Assembly (NCBI RefSeq): GCF_943590815.1
Contig: NZ_CALSBS010000006.1
Coordinates: 62,001-126,000, forward strand
DNA: 64,000 nt
Origin: Pseudocitrobacter vendiensis
Lineage (GTDB): Bacteria; Pseudomonadota; Gammaproteobacteria; Enterobacterales; Enterobacteriaceae
Direction: 5' to 3'
The notes beneath the pieces are model-generated. The model was not told the DNA's origin. It saw only the letters and a list, made by a program, of their open reading frames with translations, and did not search any database. Made by a program: the position numbers and the translations under genes. Below are positions 1-9,100 of this stretch, in pieces (the first letter of the stretch is position 1; each line of letters opens with the position of its first letter).

Positions 1-675
1 GCCGACACCCAATATGAAGAATTTGGTTGCGAAGACGCGCGTATTACCCAAATCGACGACACCTGGTACATCAATTATTCTGCGGTTTCCTCACTGGGGA
101 TCTCAACCGCGCTGGCAACAACGCGCGATTTTGTTAGCGTCGAGAAGAAAGGGCTGATTCTGTGCCCGGATAACCGTGACGTTTGTTTCTTCCCGGAAAA
201 AGTGAATGGCCGCTATATGGCGTTGACCCGCCCGGCTCCGTGTCACTTCGGCCACCCGGAAATCTGGATTTGCGAATCGCCAGATATGCTGCACTGGGGT
301 AACCATCGCCACCTGCTGGGCCGCTCTGGTGACGAGTGGGATGCGCGCAAGTCCGGCGGCGGTGCGCCGCTGATTAAAACCGAACGCGGTTGGCTGGAAA
401 TTTACCACGGCGTGGATGCTGACCAGCGATACTGCCTTGGGGCGTTACTCCTCGATCTTAACGATCCCACTAAAATTCTGGCGAAATCACCCGTGCCATT
501 GCTGGAACCCGCCGCGCCATATGAGCTCGAAGGTTTTTTCGGTAATGTGGTGTTCACCTGCGGTGCACTGATTCGTGATGATGTACTGCATGTCTGGTAC
601 GGTGCGGCGGATGAGTGTACCGCGCTGGCGACCTGGCCTCTGGATGCCCTCTGGCGTCACCTGAGGCTGGTGTGA
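1..675 (+). CDS. Glycoside phosphorylase/hydrolase, GH130 type, C-terminal part
   Basis: The reading frame is open from the first base, so the N-terminus lies outside the window; 224 residues are visible. They begin with the GH130 block EEFGCEDARIT, whose Asp in CEDAR (visible residue 12) matches the family's proposed proton donor. Further beta-propeller signatures follow, such as DVCFFPEKVNGRY and GGGAPLIKTERGWLEIYHG. GH130 enzymes phosphorolyse or hydrolyse beta-mannosides; the substrate here cannot be read from the sequence. The stop codon overlaps the start of the next gene (TGATG), so the two are translationally coupled and probably act on the same glycan. The rest of the operon lies upstream of the window. 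Confidence 0.85.
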   Translation, partial: ADTQYEEFGCEDARITQIDDTWYINYSAVSSLGISTALATTRDFVSVEKKGLILCPDNRDVCFFPEKVNGRYMALTRPAPCHFGHPEIWICESPDMLHWGNHRHLLGRSGDEWDARKSGGGAPLIKTERGWLEIYHGVDADQRYCLGALLLDLNDPTKILAKSPVPLLEPAAPYELEGFFGNVVFTCGALIRDDVLHVWYGAADECTALATWPLDALWRHLRLV

Positions 676-1565
676 TGGTCGCCAGCGTCAACGAACTCTA
701 TCAGCGCTATCTTGCGCAACGCACGCCGCGCACCGCTGGGAAAATACGCTTTCACGGCGTGAAAGGCGTGGATATCTACAACCCGTCCGCGCCTTTTCGT
801 GACGCAAAGAGGTGGCTTATCGCCGCGCGTGTGGAAGCACGCGCGAGCGAAATGTCTGAGGTCTGCTTTTTTGAGTGGGATGGGCTTAACGATGCGTTGC
901 TGGTGGAGGATGCGCCGCGTTTCGCGCTTCAGGACCCCTTCGTTTGCTGGATAGATAACCAGCGCGTTGTCGGTGGCGTAGAGGTCGAATTTGATGCGCA
1001 TAACCAACCTGTACGCTGGCGCACCCAGTTTTGGGCCGGGCCATCAATTTCCCATATGCGCCTGATGACAAAGGGCCCGTGGGGAATGAAAGATATCCGA
1101 CTGGTCTCTTTGCCAGATGATCGTGTGCTGGTGTTTACCCGGCCCCAGGGGGCCATTGGCGGGCGAGGGATGATTGGCTGGACGATTATTGACACGCTTA
1201 AAGATCTCAATGAGGCGTCGATCGCCAAAGCCACTTTACTGCATCATGTCGATAGTATGGACTGGTGCGGCGTAAACGCAGCGCAGATACTGCCTGACGG
1301 GCGTGTTGAGGTGCTGGCGCATGTCGCCCATTTTGATTCGAAGTTAAACCGTCACTACTATGCGGCGCGGTTTATCTTTGATTATCGCAATGGAGAAAGT
1401 TCGCCAATCGAGATCGTTGCGTGTCGTGATGATTTTCTGCCAGGGGAGAGCAAGCGCGACGATTTGCGTGATGTGGTGTTCCCTGCGGGATGGTTACAGA
1501 TGCCGAAGGGGAGGCTTCTTTTCTGCGGAACAAGCGACTGCGAAGTGCAGTGGCTGGTGTGCTGA
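675..1565 (+). CDS. DUF1861 family protein
   Basis: Start at ATG 675, overlapping the stop of the GH130 gene, gives 296 residues; an in-frame start at 615 would run deep into the upstream gene and is less likely. The sequence has repeated beta-strand/turn units typical of five-bladed propeller glycosidase-like proteins (GRIRFHGV-like opening, ALQDPF, GPSISHMRLM, KDIRLVSLPDDRV). I recognise it as DUF1861, a family often found next to GH130 enzymes. No biochemical role is established to my knowledge, and no signal peptide is seen, so it is probably cytoplasmic. It is the last gene of its operon and is followed by REP elements. Confidence 0.7.
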   Translation: MVASVNELYQRYLAQRTPRTAGKIRFHGVKGVDIYNPSAPFRDAKRWLIAARVEARASEMSEVCFFEWDGLNDALLVEDAPRFALQDPFVCWIDNQRVVGGVEVEFDAHNQPVRWRTQFWAGPSISHMRLMTKGPWGMKDIRLVSLPDDRVLVFTRPQGAIGGRGMIGWTIIDTLKDLNEASIAKATLLHHVDSMDWCGVNAAQILPDGRVEVLAHVAHFDSKLNRHYYAARFIFDYRNGESSPIEIVACRDDFLPGESKRDDLRDVVFPAGWLQMPKGRLLFCGTSDCEVQWLVC

Positions 1566-1583
1566 ATTGCCGTCTGCTCTCAC

Positions 1584-1696
1584 GTAGGCCCGATAAGCGT
1601 AGCGCATCGGGCATTGTGCAAGACTGCCGGATGCGGCTATGCCTTATCCGGCCTACAAGCGTTATCTTCGTTTGCCGGGCAAGCGCCACCCGGCAA
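1584..1696. repeat. REP cluster (BIME)
   Basis: Three palindromic REP-type units follow one another: 1584-1612 (GTAGGCCCGATAAGCG ... CGGGC), 1625-1657 (TGCCGGATGCGG ... CCGGCCTACA, opposite orientation) and 1673-1696 (TGCCGGGC ... ACCCGGCA). They separate the convergent DUF1861 and ldhA genes and probably protect the mRNA 3' ends or end transcription. Confidence 0.85.
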
Positions 1697-1707
1697 ACCG
1701 CGCGCAC

Positions 1708-2697
1708 TTACGCCAGGGCGTTCGGGCAATCTGCGCCTTTGTCGATTTGACGCAGGTTTTCCAGCGTGGTTTCGGAAATACTGGTCAGCGCTTCGGCGGT
1801 CAGAAACGCCTGGTGCCCGGTAAACAACACGTTATGGCAGGCAGACAGGCGGCGGAACACATCGTCCTGAATCACGTCGTTAGACTTATCTTCAAAGAAC
1901 AGATCGCGTTCGTTCTCGTACACATCCATCCCCAGCGAGCCAATCTTCTGATTTTTCAGTGCATCAATGGCGGCCTGAGAATCAATCAGCGCACCACGGC
2001 TGGTGTTAACGATCATCACACCGTCTTTCATCTGAGCAAACGCCTCGGCGTTCAGCAGGTGATAGTTTTCCGGCGTCAGCGGGCAGTGCAGGGAGATAAC
2101 GTCCGACTGAGAAAACAGCGTCTGCAGGTCGACATATTCAACGCCCAGTTCCAGCGCCGCAGCGCTCGGATAGGGGTCGAATGCCAGCAGACGCATGCCG
2201 AAACCTTTCAGTATACGCAGCGCCGCAATACCGATTTTCCCTGTACCAATCACCCCGGCAGTTTTACCGTACATGGTGAAACCAGTCAGGCCTTCCAGCG
2301 AGAAGTTGGCGTCACGGGTACGTTGATACGCGCGGTGAATGCGGCGGTTCAGCGTCATCATCATGCCGATAGCGTGTTCGGCGACGGCTTCCGGCGAATA
2401 GGCCGGAACGCGCACTACGCGCAGACCAAGCTCTTTAGCCGCATCAAGATCGACGTTGTTAAAGCCCGCACAGCGCAGAGCGATGTACTTGACGCCATTT
2501 TTCTTCAACTCTTCCAGCACCGGACGGCTGCCATCATCATTGACGAAAATACACACCGCTTCGCAGCCGTGGGCCGTTTTTGCGGTTTTTTCCGTTAACA
2601 GAAAGTCGAAAAATTCAAGCTCAAAGCCATAAGCCTCATTCACATTTTGCAGATACTTTTTGTCGTACTGCTTTGTGCTATAAACGGCGATTTTCAT
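1708..2697 (-). CDS. ldhA: D-lactate dehydrogenase, NAD-dependent, fermentative
   Basis: Cytoplasmic enzyme that reduces pyruvate to D-lactate with NADH during fermentation. The 329 residues equal the E. coli length. The NAD-binding motif GVIGTGKIG lies near the middle. The catalytic Arg (NTSRGALID), Glu (DVYENE) and His (TGHQAFLT) of the D-2-hydroxyacid dehydrogenase family are all present. It is monocistronic and convergent with the DUF1861 gene. In K-12 hslJ follows ldhA; here the GH130/DUF1861 genes take that place. Confidence 0.97.
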   Translation of the reverse strand: MKIAVYSTKQYDKKYLQNVNEAYGFELEFFDFLLTEKTAKTAHGCEAVCIFVNDDGSRPVLEELKKNGVKYIALRCAGFNNVDLDAAKELGLRVVRVPAYSPEAVAEHAIGMMMTLNRRIHRAYQRTRDANFSLEGLTGFTMYGKTAGVIGTGKIGIAALRILKGFGMRLLAFDPYPSAAALELGVEYVDLQTLFSQSDVISLHCPLTPENYHLLNAEAFAQMKDGVMIVNTSRGALIDSQAAIDALKNQKIGSLGMDVYENERDLFFEDKSNDVIQDDVFRRLSACHNVLFTGHQAFLTAEALTSISETTLENLRQIDKGADCPNALA

Positions 2698-3047
2698 AAG
2701 ACTTTTCTCCGGTGATTTTTGAGCCAGATTAGCATGGCTAAAATTATCTTACAATTTATAAAAAAGAGTTGATACTCAGCGCGATAGAGACGATCCTGAA
2801 GGTCAGTATAAGACCTTTATTCTTTTCCGTATCAGATAATAATCATTGGTTCTGATGCGGTTTGCATGTAGCAGCAACGCCTCTATCTATATGTGGCTGA
2901 CACGGTAAGTTTCAACTTAAATGCGTCCGTTTCGCCAGCGCAGGCTACGCTATTAATGCACCTAAGCTTTATCTATCAGGTCTGGCATGACACAATATTG
3001 GTCATACACGGCTTTTACGCTTGATAAATCTGGATATTAATTAACCC
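2698..3047. other. Divergent intergenic region ldhA/ydbH
   Basis: This 350-base AT-rich stretch carries the promoters of ldhA (leftward) and ydbH (rightward). I found no open reading frame with a credible ribosome binding site, no strong hairpin and no repeat. AT-rich hexamers such as TATAAA near 2758 could be promoter elements, but none can be assigned with confidence. Confidence 0.5.
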
Positions 3048-5687
3048 ATGAAGGGTAAATACAAAGCCGCTTTAGCGCTAATTCTGCTTATTATTCTCCT
3101 GCCGTTAACGCTGGCGATGACGCTGGGTTACTGGGTGCCGACGCTCGTCGGGATCTGGCTACCGGCCGGAACCCGAATTGCTTTTGAACAAAGCCCCAAA
3201 ATTACCCGCAGCGGGCTCCACATCCCTGACCTGAGATATCTCGCGGGTGAATGTACCCTGGCAAGGGTGGAGAACGTTTCCCTTTCACACCCGAGCCGTT
3301 GGAAGCTCCATGCCGGTAGCGTCAATATCAATTCCGTCTGTTTTAGCAAACTTCCTCAATCGGATGCCGTACCGGGTGCGCCGCGCACCCTCGCAGAGTG
3401 GCAGTCGATGCTGCCAAACACCTGGCTGACTATTGATAATCTGCGTTTTGCTCCGTGGGAAAAGTGGCAGGGAAAACTCACGCTGTCGCTGACCCCGCAG
3501 CGTCAGGAGATTCGTTATGACGGGCCGGACGCGAAACTCAGCGCACGCCTTGAAGGGCAATCTCTGACGGTCAGTCAGTTTGAAGCGCAGGTGATGGACA
3601 ATGAACCGCCGCTGAAGTTGGTGGGGAAATTTACCCTGCCGCTGGTACCGGACGGTTTGCCGGTGCAGGGGCATGTTGAATCGACATTCCAGTTGCCGCA
3701 AATTTCCCCGCTGGTGGATGCGGAACTGGACTGGAACGGCAATCAGGGGCAACTGCTGGCGATGGCGCGGGGTGAGCCGGACCCCTTGCTCGATCTTCCC
3801 TGGACGCTCACCGAACAGCAGCTCACGCTTAGCGATGGTCGCTGGAGCTGGCCTTTCCAGGAAGGCATTCCGCTCAGCGGGCGCGTGGGTCTGAAAGTTG
3901 ATGACTGGCAGAAAGGGCTGGAGCAGATGCAAATCGCGGGCCGCCTGAACGTGCTGACTTCAGGCGATGCCGGTAAAGGCAACGCCGTGCTGACAATTGG
4001 CCCCGGCAAACTCAGCATGGAAAACAGCGATATGCCGTTGCAACTGACGGGCGAAGCGAAGCAGGGAGATTTGATACTCTATGCGGTGTTGCCTGCGCAT
4101 CTGAAAGGTATGCTCACAGATCCAACCCTTACCTTCCTGCCCGGCGCGCTGTTGCGTTCGCGGGGCCGTATTATTGACTCCCTGAATATCGATGACATTC
4201 GCTGGCCACTGGCGGGTGTTAAAGTCGCCCGTCAGGGGGTGGATGGTCGCCTGCAGGCGATTTTAAAAGCCCATGAGGATGCCACAGGTGATTTTGTTCT
4301 GCACCTTGATGGGCAAGCCGACAACTTTTTGCCGGATAAAGGGACCTGGGAATGGCGCTACTGGGGCGATGGTCACTTTACGCCGATGCAGGCGCGCTGG
4401 GACGTGAAGGGTACCGGTGCATGGCGCGACAGCGCGATCGTGCTCAACACGCTCTCTACCGGATTCGATAAATTGCAGTACGGCACCATGACGATGGCAA
4501 AACCCCGTTTGGTACTGGAAGAGCCCATCCGCTGGGTGCGTGATGAACAGCATCCTTCCTTTAAGGGGGCGCTCTCGCTCGATGCGGAAGAAACCACCTT
4601 TACCGGCGGCAGCGTTTTGCCGCCGTCAACGTTCAAATTTAGCGTTGACGGGCGCGACCCGACGTTCTTCCTGTTCAAAGGTAACCTGCGCGCGCAGGCG
4701 ATTGGCCCGATACAGCTCAGTGGCCGTTGGGATGGCGAGCGTCTGCGCGGTCAGGCCTGGTGGCCGAAACAATCGCTAACCGTCTTCCAGCCGCTCGTTC
4801 CGCCGGATCTCAAAATGGCGCTGCGCGATGGTGAGCTTTACGCACAGGTGGCGTTTTCTGCTGCTGCGGGGCAAGGTTTCGAAGCGGGCGGACACGGTGT
4901 GCTGAAGGGTGGTAGCGCCTGGATGCCGGATAACCAGGTCAACGGCGTCGATTTTGTGCTGCCTTTCCGCTTTAAAGAGGGCATCTGGGATTTAGGCACG
5001 CGTCACCCTGTCTCACTGCGTATCGCCGAAATCGTCAACCAGGTCACGGCGAAAAACGTCACCGCCGATTTACAGGGCACCTGGCCTTACAGCGAAGCGT
5101 CACCACTTCAGTTAAGCAACGTCAGCGTCGATATTCTGGGCGGCAAACTCACCATGCAACAGCTTCGCATGCCGCAGCATGATCCGGCGCTGCTGCGCCT
5201 GCAAAATATCTCGACCAGCGAGCTGATTAGCGCAGTGAATACCAAACAGTTCGCTATGTCTGGTGCGATGAACGGCGCGCTGCCGCTGTGGCTGAATAAC
5301 GACAAATGGATAATCAAAGACGGTTGGCTGAATAACCCCGGACCGATGACGCTGCGCGTGGATAAAGACATGGCGGATGCGATTGTCGAGGATAATATCG
5401 CCGCCGGGGCCGCCATTAACTGGCTGCGTTATATGGAAATTTCCCGCTCGTGGACGAAAATCAATTTAGATAATCTCGGAATGCTGACCCTGGATGCGAG
5501 AATCAGCGGCACCAGCCGTGTCGATGGCAAAAGTAATACGGTGCATTTAAATTACACGCATCAGGAAAACGTTTTTGATTTGTGGCGAAGCCTGCGCTTT
5601 GGCGACAATCTACAGTCATGGCTTGAGCAACACGCGACGCTTCCGGTCTCGCGGTGTGATGGCGGCAAGGAATGTAAGGAGCAATAA
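3048..5687 (+). CDS. ydbH: AsmA-like intermembrane phospholipid transport protein YdbH
   Basis: A single N-terminal membrane segment (about residues 5-27) anchors a long beta-rich periplasmic region of 879 residues, the same length as E. coli YdbH. In E. coli YdbH is partly redundant with TamB and YhdP in moving phospholipid to the outer membrane and forms a bridge with the lipoprotein YnbE. The C-terminal DUF2125/AsmA-like region includes the motif INWLRYMEISRS. Its stop codon overlaps the start of ynbE (TAATG), so the two are co-translated, and ydbL follows closely. Confidence 0.95.
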   Translation: MKGKYKAALALILLIILLPLTLAMTLGYWVPTLVGIWLPAGTRIAFEQSPKITRSGLHIPDLRYLAGECTLARVENVSLSHPSRWKLHAGSVNINSVCFSKLPQSDAVPGAPRTLAEWQSMLPNTWLTIDNLRFAPWEKWQGKLTLSLTPQRQEIRYDGPDAKLSARLEGQSLTVSQFEAQVMDNEPPLKLVGKFTLPLVPDGLPVQGHVESTFQLPQISPLVDAELDWNGNQGQLLAMARGEPDPLLDLPWTLTEQQLTLSDGRWSWPFQEGIPLSGRVGLKVDDWQKGLEQMQIAGRLNVLTSGDAGKGNAVLTIGPGKLSMENSDMPLQLTGEAKQGDLILYAVLPAHLKGMLTDPTLTFLPGALLRSRGRIIDSLNIDDIRWPLAGVKVARQGVDGRLQAILKAHEDATGDFVLHLDGQADNFLPDKGTWEWRYWGDGHFTPMQARWDVKGTGAWRDSAIVLNTLSTGFDKLQYGTMTMAKPRLVLEEPIRWVRDEQHPSFKGALSLDAEETTFTGGSVLPPSTFKFSVDGRDPTFFLFKGNLRAQAIGPIQLSGRWDGERLRGQAWWPKQSLTVFQPLVPPDLKMALRDGELYAQVAFSAAAGQGFEAGGHGVLKGGSAWMPDNQVNGVDFVLPFRFKEGIWDLGTRHPVSLRIAEIVNQVTAKNVTADLQGTWPYSEASPLQLSNVSVDILGGKLTMQQLRMPQHDPALLRLQNISTSELISAVNTKQFAMSGAMNGALPLWLNNDKWIIKDGWLNNPGPMTLRVDKDMADAIVEDNIAAGAAINWLRYMEISRSWTKINLDNLGMLTLDARISGTSRVDGKSNTVHLNYTHQENVFDLWRSLRFGDNLQSWLEQHATLPVSRCDGGKECKEQ

Positions 5688-5878
5688 TGAAAATCACCAT
5701 CGCTATGCTGGGCTTGCTGGCAACCACGCTGCTGTCGGGCTGCACGCCACGCATCGAAGTGGCCGCGCCAAAAGAGCCTATCACCATCAATATGAACGTG
5801 AAAATTGAACATGAGATCCACATTAAAGTCGATAAAGATGTGGAAAATCTGCTGAAGTCACGTAGCGATCTGTTCTGA
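5687..5878 (+). CDS. ynbE: Outer-membrane lipoprotein YnbE, YdbH partner
   Basis: A 63-residue lipoprotein. The signal peptide ends in the lipobox LLSGC, with Cys19 as the lipidated residue. The mature part is short and charged, rich in beta-forming alternation (ITINMNVKIEHEIHIKVD). In E. coli, YnbE stacks by beta-strand augmentation onto the C-terminal end of YdbH. The start overlaps the ydbH stop by one base and ydbL begins 7 bases later. Confidence 0.95.
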   Translation: MKITIAMLGLLATTLLSGCTPRIEVAAPKEPITINMNVKIEHEIHIKVDKDVENLLKSRSDLF

Positions 5879-5885
5879 GGCCAGG

Positions 5886-6209
5886 ATGATGAAAAAAAGC
5901 ATATGGGCACTGCTGGCGCTGGGGCTTTTCAGCGTACAAGCGATGGCGCTGACGCTAAATGAAGCCCGTCAACAGGGGCGCGTTGGCGAGACGCAAAGCG
6001 GTTATATCGCGGCCTTAAAGCAGGATAAAGAGACGACGGCGCTGGTGCAGAACATCAATCAGGCGCGTAGTCAGAGCTATCAGCAACTGGCGGAAACAAA
6101 CAATATTCCGGTCGATGAAGTGGCAAAACTGGCGGGTAAAAAGCTGATCGCCAAAGCACAGCCCGGTGAGTATGTTCAGGGGCTGAACGGCAAGTGGATC
6201 CGCAAATAA
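5886..6209 (+). CDS. ydbL: Periplasmic DUF1318 protein YdbL
   Basis: 107 residues from the first of two adjacent ATG codons; starting at the second would remove one residue. A cleavable signal peptide ends around VQAMA, followed by the conserved LTLNEARQQGRVGET opening. In E. coli YdbL is a periplasmic protein that modulates the YdbH-YnbE bridge. It is the last gene of the ydbH-ynbE-ydbL operon; its stop codon abuts the feaR stop codon (convergent). Confidence 0.93.
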   Translation: MMKKSIWALLALGLFSVQAMALTLNEARQQGRVGETQSGYIAALKQDKETTALVQNINQARSQSYQQLAETNNIPVDEVAKLAGKKLIAKAQPGEYVQGLNGKWIRK

Positions 6210-7115
6210 TCAGCGGCTCTTACGGCGGTACTCGCCTGGCGTCAGGCCAAAACGCTGTTTAAAGGCCGTTGAAAAATGGCTCTGGTCGGTGAATCCCCAG
6301 TTAAAACCAATCCCGGCCAGTTTCTCATCTTCCCCTGCGTGACGAATCGCCTCGGCGCAAAAATCGAGGCGACGGTTGCGAATATACTGCGCGACGACCA
6401 GTCCCTTATCGGCAAACATGCGGTACAGGCTGCGCACCGACATTCCCGTTTCTCCGGCGATCCACTCCGGGCGGAGCGACTCTTCGCGAATATTATCGTC
6501 AATCAGCGTGACCACCTTTTGAAACTGACGCTCGCGGCGCGGTGGGGTGGATTCACGCTGATGCAGCACCGGGCGCAGCAGACACACCATCGCCTGTAAT
6601 GCGGCTTCACTTTCACTCTCGGACATCGCCGTGTTGTTCATGCTCTCCTGCAACAGGCTATGGCTCAGTTGCACCATTGGCAGGTTCGAGGGCAAGCGCT
6701 CGGCACAGCCGATTTTCTGATGCGGAAAATGCTGCTCCAGCAGGGGGCGCGGCAGCAGCAGAGAGATTTGACGTGAATCCTGTTCCCAGAACAGCGAGCA
6801 CGGGCGGGAGGCATCAATCAGCGAGATATCCCCCGCGCCAATCACCACCTGACGGTCGTCCTGCTCCATCATCGCCTGACCACTCAACTGAAACACCGTA
6901 TAAAACCAGGCGTCATCGCTCCCTTTGATTTCCTGCGAGGTGCGAAACAGCGTGGCGCCACGGGTGGTGACGGTGCTGAGTTTCAACCCTTTGGCATAGC
7001 TGGTTTCCAGCTTGCCGACAAAATCGTCCGCCAACGGATTCCCGGCAAAATTGCCGCATACCTGATTAATCTGGGTCAGCCAGTGCTCAAAATCACGATT
7101 AACAACGGGGGTCAT
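6210..7115 (-). CDS. feaR: AraC-family activator of aromatic amine catabolism
   Basis: 301 residues with an N-terminal cupin-like ligand domain and a C-terminal double helix-turn-helix typical of AraC/XylS proteins (second HTH near GIGFNWGFTDQSHFSTAFKQ). In E. coli FeaR activates feaB and tynA in response to aromatic aldehydes formed from amines. It is transcribed divergently from feaB, and two copies of the FeaR recognition pattern lie in the shared intergenic region. Confidence 0.94.
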   Translation of the reverse strand: MTPVVNRDFEHWLTQINQVCGNFAGNPLADDFVGKLETSYAKGLKLSTVTTRGATLFRTSQEIKGSDDAWFYTVFQLSGQAMMEQDDRQVVIGAGDISLIDASRPCSLFWEQDSRQISLLLPRPLLEQHFPHQKIGCAERLPSNLPMVQLSHSLLQESMNNTAMSESESEAALQAMVCLLRPVLHQRESTPPRRERQFQKVVTLIDDNIREESLRPEWIAGETGMSVRSLYRMFADKGLVVAQYIRNRRLDFCAEAIRHAGEDEKLAGIGFNWGFTDQSHFSTAFKQRFGLTPGEYRRKSR

Positions 7116-7253
7116 GGCTTTGTATCGCTCTGTTAAATGTTTTATCAGTGTTGCATTTATGTTGCGTTAAACGAAGCTAATGACGCTGACTATAGGAAAG
7201 AAGTCTCACAAGTTATAGGGGGGAGGTCGACTATTGTCGCTATTTGCGGAGCC

Positions 7254-7290
7254 TGTCACAGCAGACAAAACGAATGTCACGGGGAAAAAA
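7254..7290 (+). promoter_or_regulatory. Tandem FeaR boxes upstream of feaB
   Basis: Two direct matches to the pattern described for FeaR in E. coli, TGNCA-N8-AAA: TGTCA at 7254-7258 with AAA at 7267-7269, and TGTCA at 7275-7279 with AAA at 7288-7290. The copies are 21 bp apart (two helical turns), and the downstream box sits about 60 bp before the feaB start codon. Placement and phasing fit class II AraC-type activation. Confidence 0.75.
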
Positions 7291-7350
7291 GCGCCATTCT
7301 CACAGAGTGAGTAGACTGAAATCACGATGGGTGAGTAATAAGGAAAATCT

Positions 7351-8850
7351 ATGTCAGAGGCAAACGTAGCGGTACTTAATAACGTACAACAATTTCTCGA
7401 CCGCCAGCACGGTCTCTGGATCGATGGCCAACAGGTGCCGTCACAGAGCGATAAACGGCTGACGATTTTTAACCCGGCGACCGGGCAGGCAATCTCCTCG
7501 ACCGCTGATGCCAGCGTGGCAGACGTTGACCTGGCGGTGATGTCGGCGTGGAAAGCGTTTGTATCACGCGTTTGGGCGGGGCGTTTACCAGCTGAGCGTG
7601 AACGTATCCTGCTGCGGTTTGCAGATCTGGTTGAGCAGCATAGCGAAGAGCTGGCACAACTGGAGACGCTGGAGCAGGGTAAATCCATCGCCATTTCTCG
7701 CGCTTTTGAAGTGGGATGTACCCTGAACTGGATGCGCTATACCGCCGGGCTGACGACGAAGATCGCGGGTAAAACGCTGGATCTCTCTATTCCCTTGCCG
7801 CAAGGCGCGCGCTATCAGGCGTGGACGCGTAAAGAGCCGGTAGGTGTGGTTGCGGGCGTGGTACCGTGGAACTTCCCGCTGATGATTGGTATGTGGAAAG
7901 TGATGCCCGCGCTGGCTGCAGGTTGTTCGATTGTGATTAAGCCCTCCGAAACCACACCGCTCACCCTGTTGCGCGTAGCGGAACTGGCGGTGGAAGCGGG
8001 CGTCCCGGAAGGTGTATTTAACGTGGTGACCGGTTCCGGCGCGGTGTGCGGTGCGGCGCTGACGTCGCATCCTCACGTGGCGAAAGTGAGTTTTACCGGT
8101 TCGACCGCGACGGGTAAGCAGATCGCGCGTACCGCCGCCGATCGTCTTACCCGCGTGACGCTGGAACTGGGCGGAAAAAATCCGGCGATTGTGCTGAAAG
8201 ACGCGAACCCGGAGTGGGTGATTGAAGGCCTGATGACCGGGAGCTTCCTCAACCAGGGTCAGGTGTGCGCCGCCAGCTCGCGCATTTATATTGAAGCACC
8301 ACTGTTCGACACGCTGGTCAGTGGTTTTGAGCAGGCAGTGAAGTCGTTACAGGTGGGACCAGGTATGTCGCCATCTGCGCACATCAACCCGCTGGTCTCA
8401 CGTCAGCATTGTGACAAAGTGCTCTCTTTCCTCGATGATGCCCAGGCCCACAATGCAGAGCTAATTCGTGGCGCAAACGGCCCGGCGGGCGACGGTTACT
8501 ATGTAGCGCCGACGTTGGTGGTTAACCCGGACGCGAAGCTGCGTTTAACCCGTGAAGAAGTCTTTGGCCCGGTGGTAAACCTGGTGCGTGTCGCCGATGG
8601 CGAAGAAGCGTTGCGCCTGGCAAATGACACTGAATATGGCCTGACCGCCAGCGTTTGGACGCAAAATCTGTCACAGGCACTGGAATACGGCGACCGCTTA
8701 GAAGCTGGAACCGTATGGGTTAACAGCCACACCTTAATCGATGCCAACCTGCCGTTTGGCGGGATGAAGCAGTCCGGCACCGGACGCGACTTCGGGCCAG
8801 ACTGGCTGGATGGCTGGTGTGAAACGAAATCGGTGTGTGTGCGGTATTAA
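7351..8850 (+). CDS. feaB: Phenylacetaldehyde dehydrogenase
   Basis: NAD-dependent aldehyde dehydrogenase of 499 residues that oxidises phenylacetaldehyde to phenylacetate, linking TynA to the paa pathway. The cofactor region [12 protein letters not shown], the general-base Glu in TLELGGKNP and the nucleophilic Cys in [11 protein letters not shown] are present. The start at ATG 7351 has an AAGGA ribosome binding site. A weak hairpin follows the gene at 8882-8920. Confidence 0.96.
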   Translation: MSEANVAVLNNVQQFLDRQHGLWIDGQQVPSQSDKRLTIFNPATGQAISSTADASVADVDLAVMSAWKAFVSRVWAGRLPAERERILLRFADLVEQHSEELAQLETLEQGKSIAISRAFEVGCTLNWMRYTAGLTTKIAGKTLDLSIPLPQGARYQAWTRKEPVGVVAGVVPWNFPLMIGMWKVMPALAAGCSIVIKPSETTPLTLLRVAELAVEAGVPEGVFNVVTGSGAVCGAALTSHPHVAKVSFTGSTATGKQIARTAADRLTRVTLELGGKNPAIVLKDANPEWVIEGLMTGSFLNQGQVCAASSRIYIEAPLFDTLVSGFEQAVKSLQVGPGMSPSAHINPLVSRQHCDKVLSFLDDAQAHNAELIRGANGPAGDGYYVAPTLVVNPDAKLRLTREEVFGPVVNLVRVADGEEALRLANDTEYGLTASVWTQNLSQALEYGDRLEAGTVWVNSHTLIDANLPFGGMKQSGTGRDFGPDWLDGWCETKSVCVRY

Positions 8851-8881
8851 GTTTATCCTTCATTAAAGGCGATAACAGTGT

Positions 8882-8920
8882 TTAGCCTGTCCACTTTCAA
8901 CAGGAAAGAGGGCAGGCTAA
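8882..8920 (+). terminator. Hairpin downstream of feaB
   Basis: TTAGCCTGTCC pairs with GGGCAGGCTAA (11 bp, one G-U pair) around a 17-base loop. There is no clear U-run, so this may be a weak or Rho-assisted terminator. Confidence 0.45.
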
Positions 8921-9100
8921 GCATCCCCTCATTATAAATCTCCTCGCACATCCGACCTCTTCTCTTTTCGATATGATTTCATGCTGGTAATATAAATCGT
9001 GCAATGCCTTAATAATTGATTGTTGTTATAAAGAAACATATTTAATTTGTCACGATTATAGTCGTGATTGGTGCCTTATATCTATACAGGGAATTATGTG

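Noticed and set aside
1584-1696. Repeats that could look like a small CRISPR array
   Set aside because: The units are inverted REP palindromes of unequal spacing, without constant direct repeats or unique spacers, and no cas genes are near.
1639-2598. 319-codon plus-strand frame over ldhA
   Set aside because: Starts inside REP sequence and then runs antisense to ldhA; no protein features.
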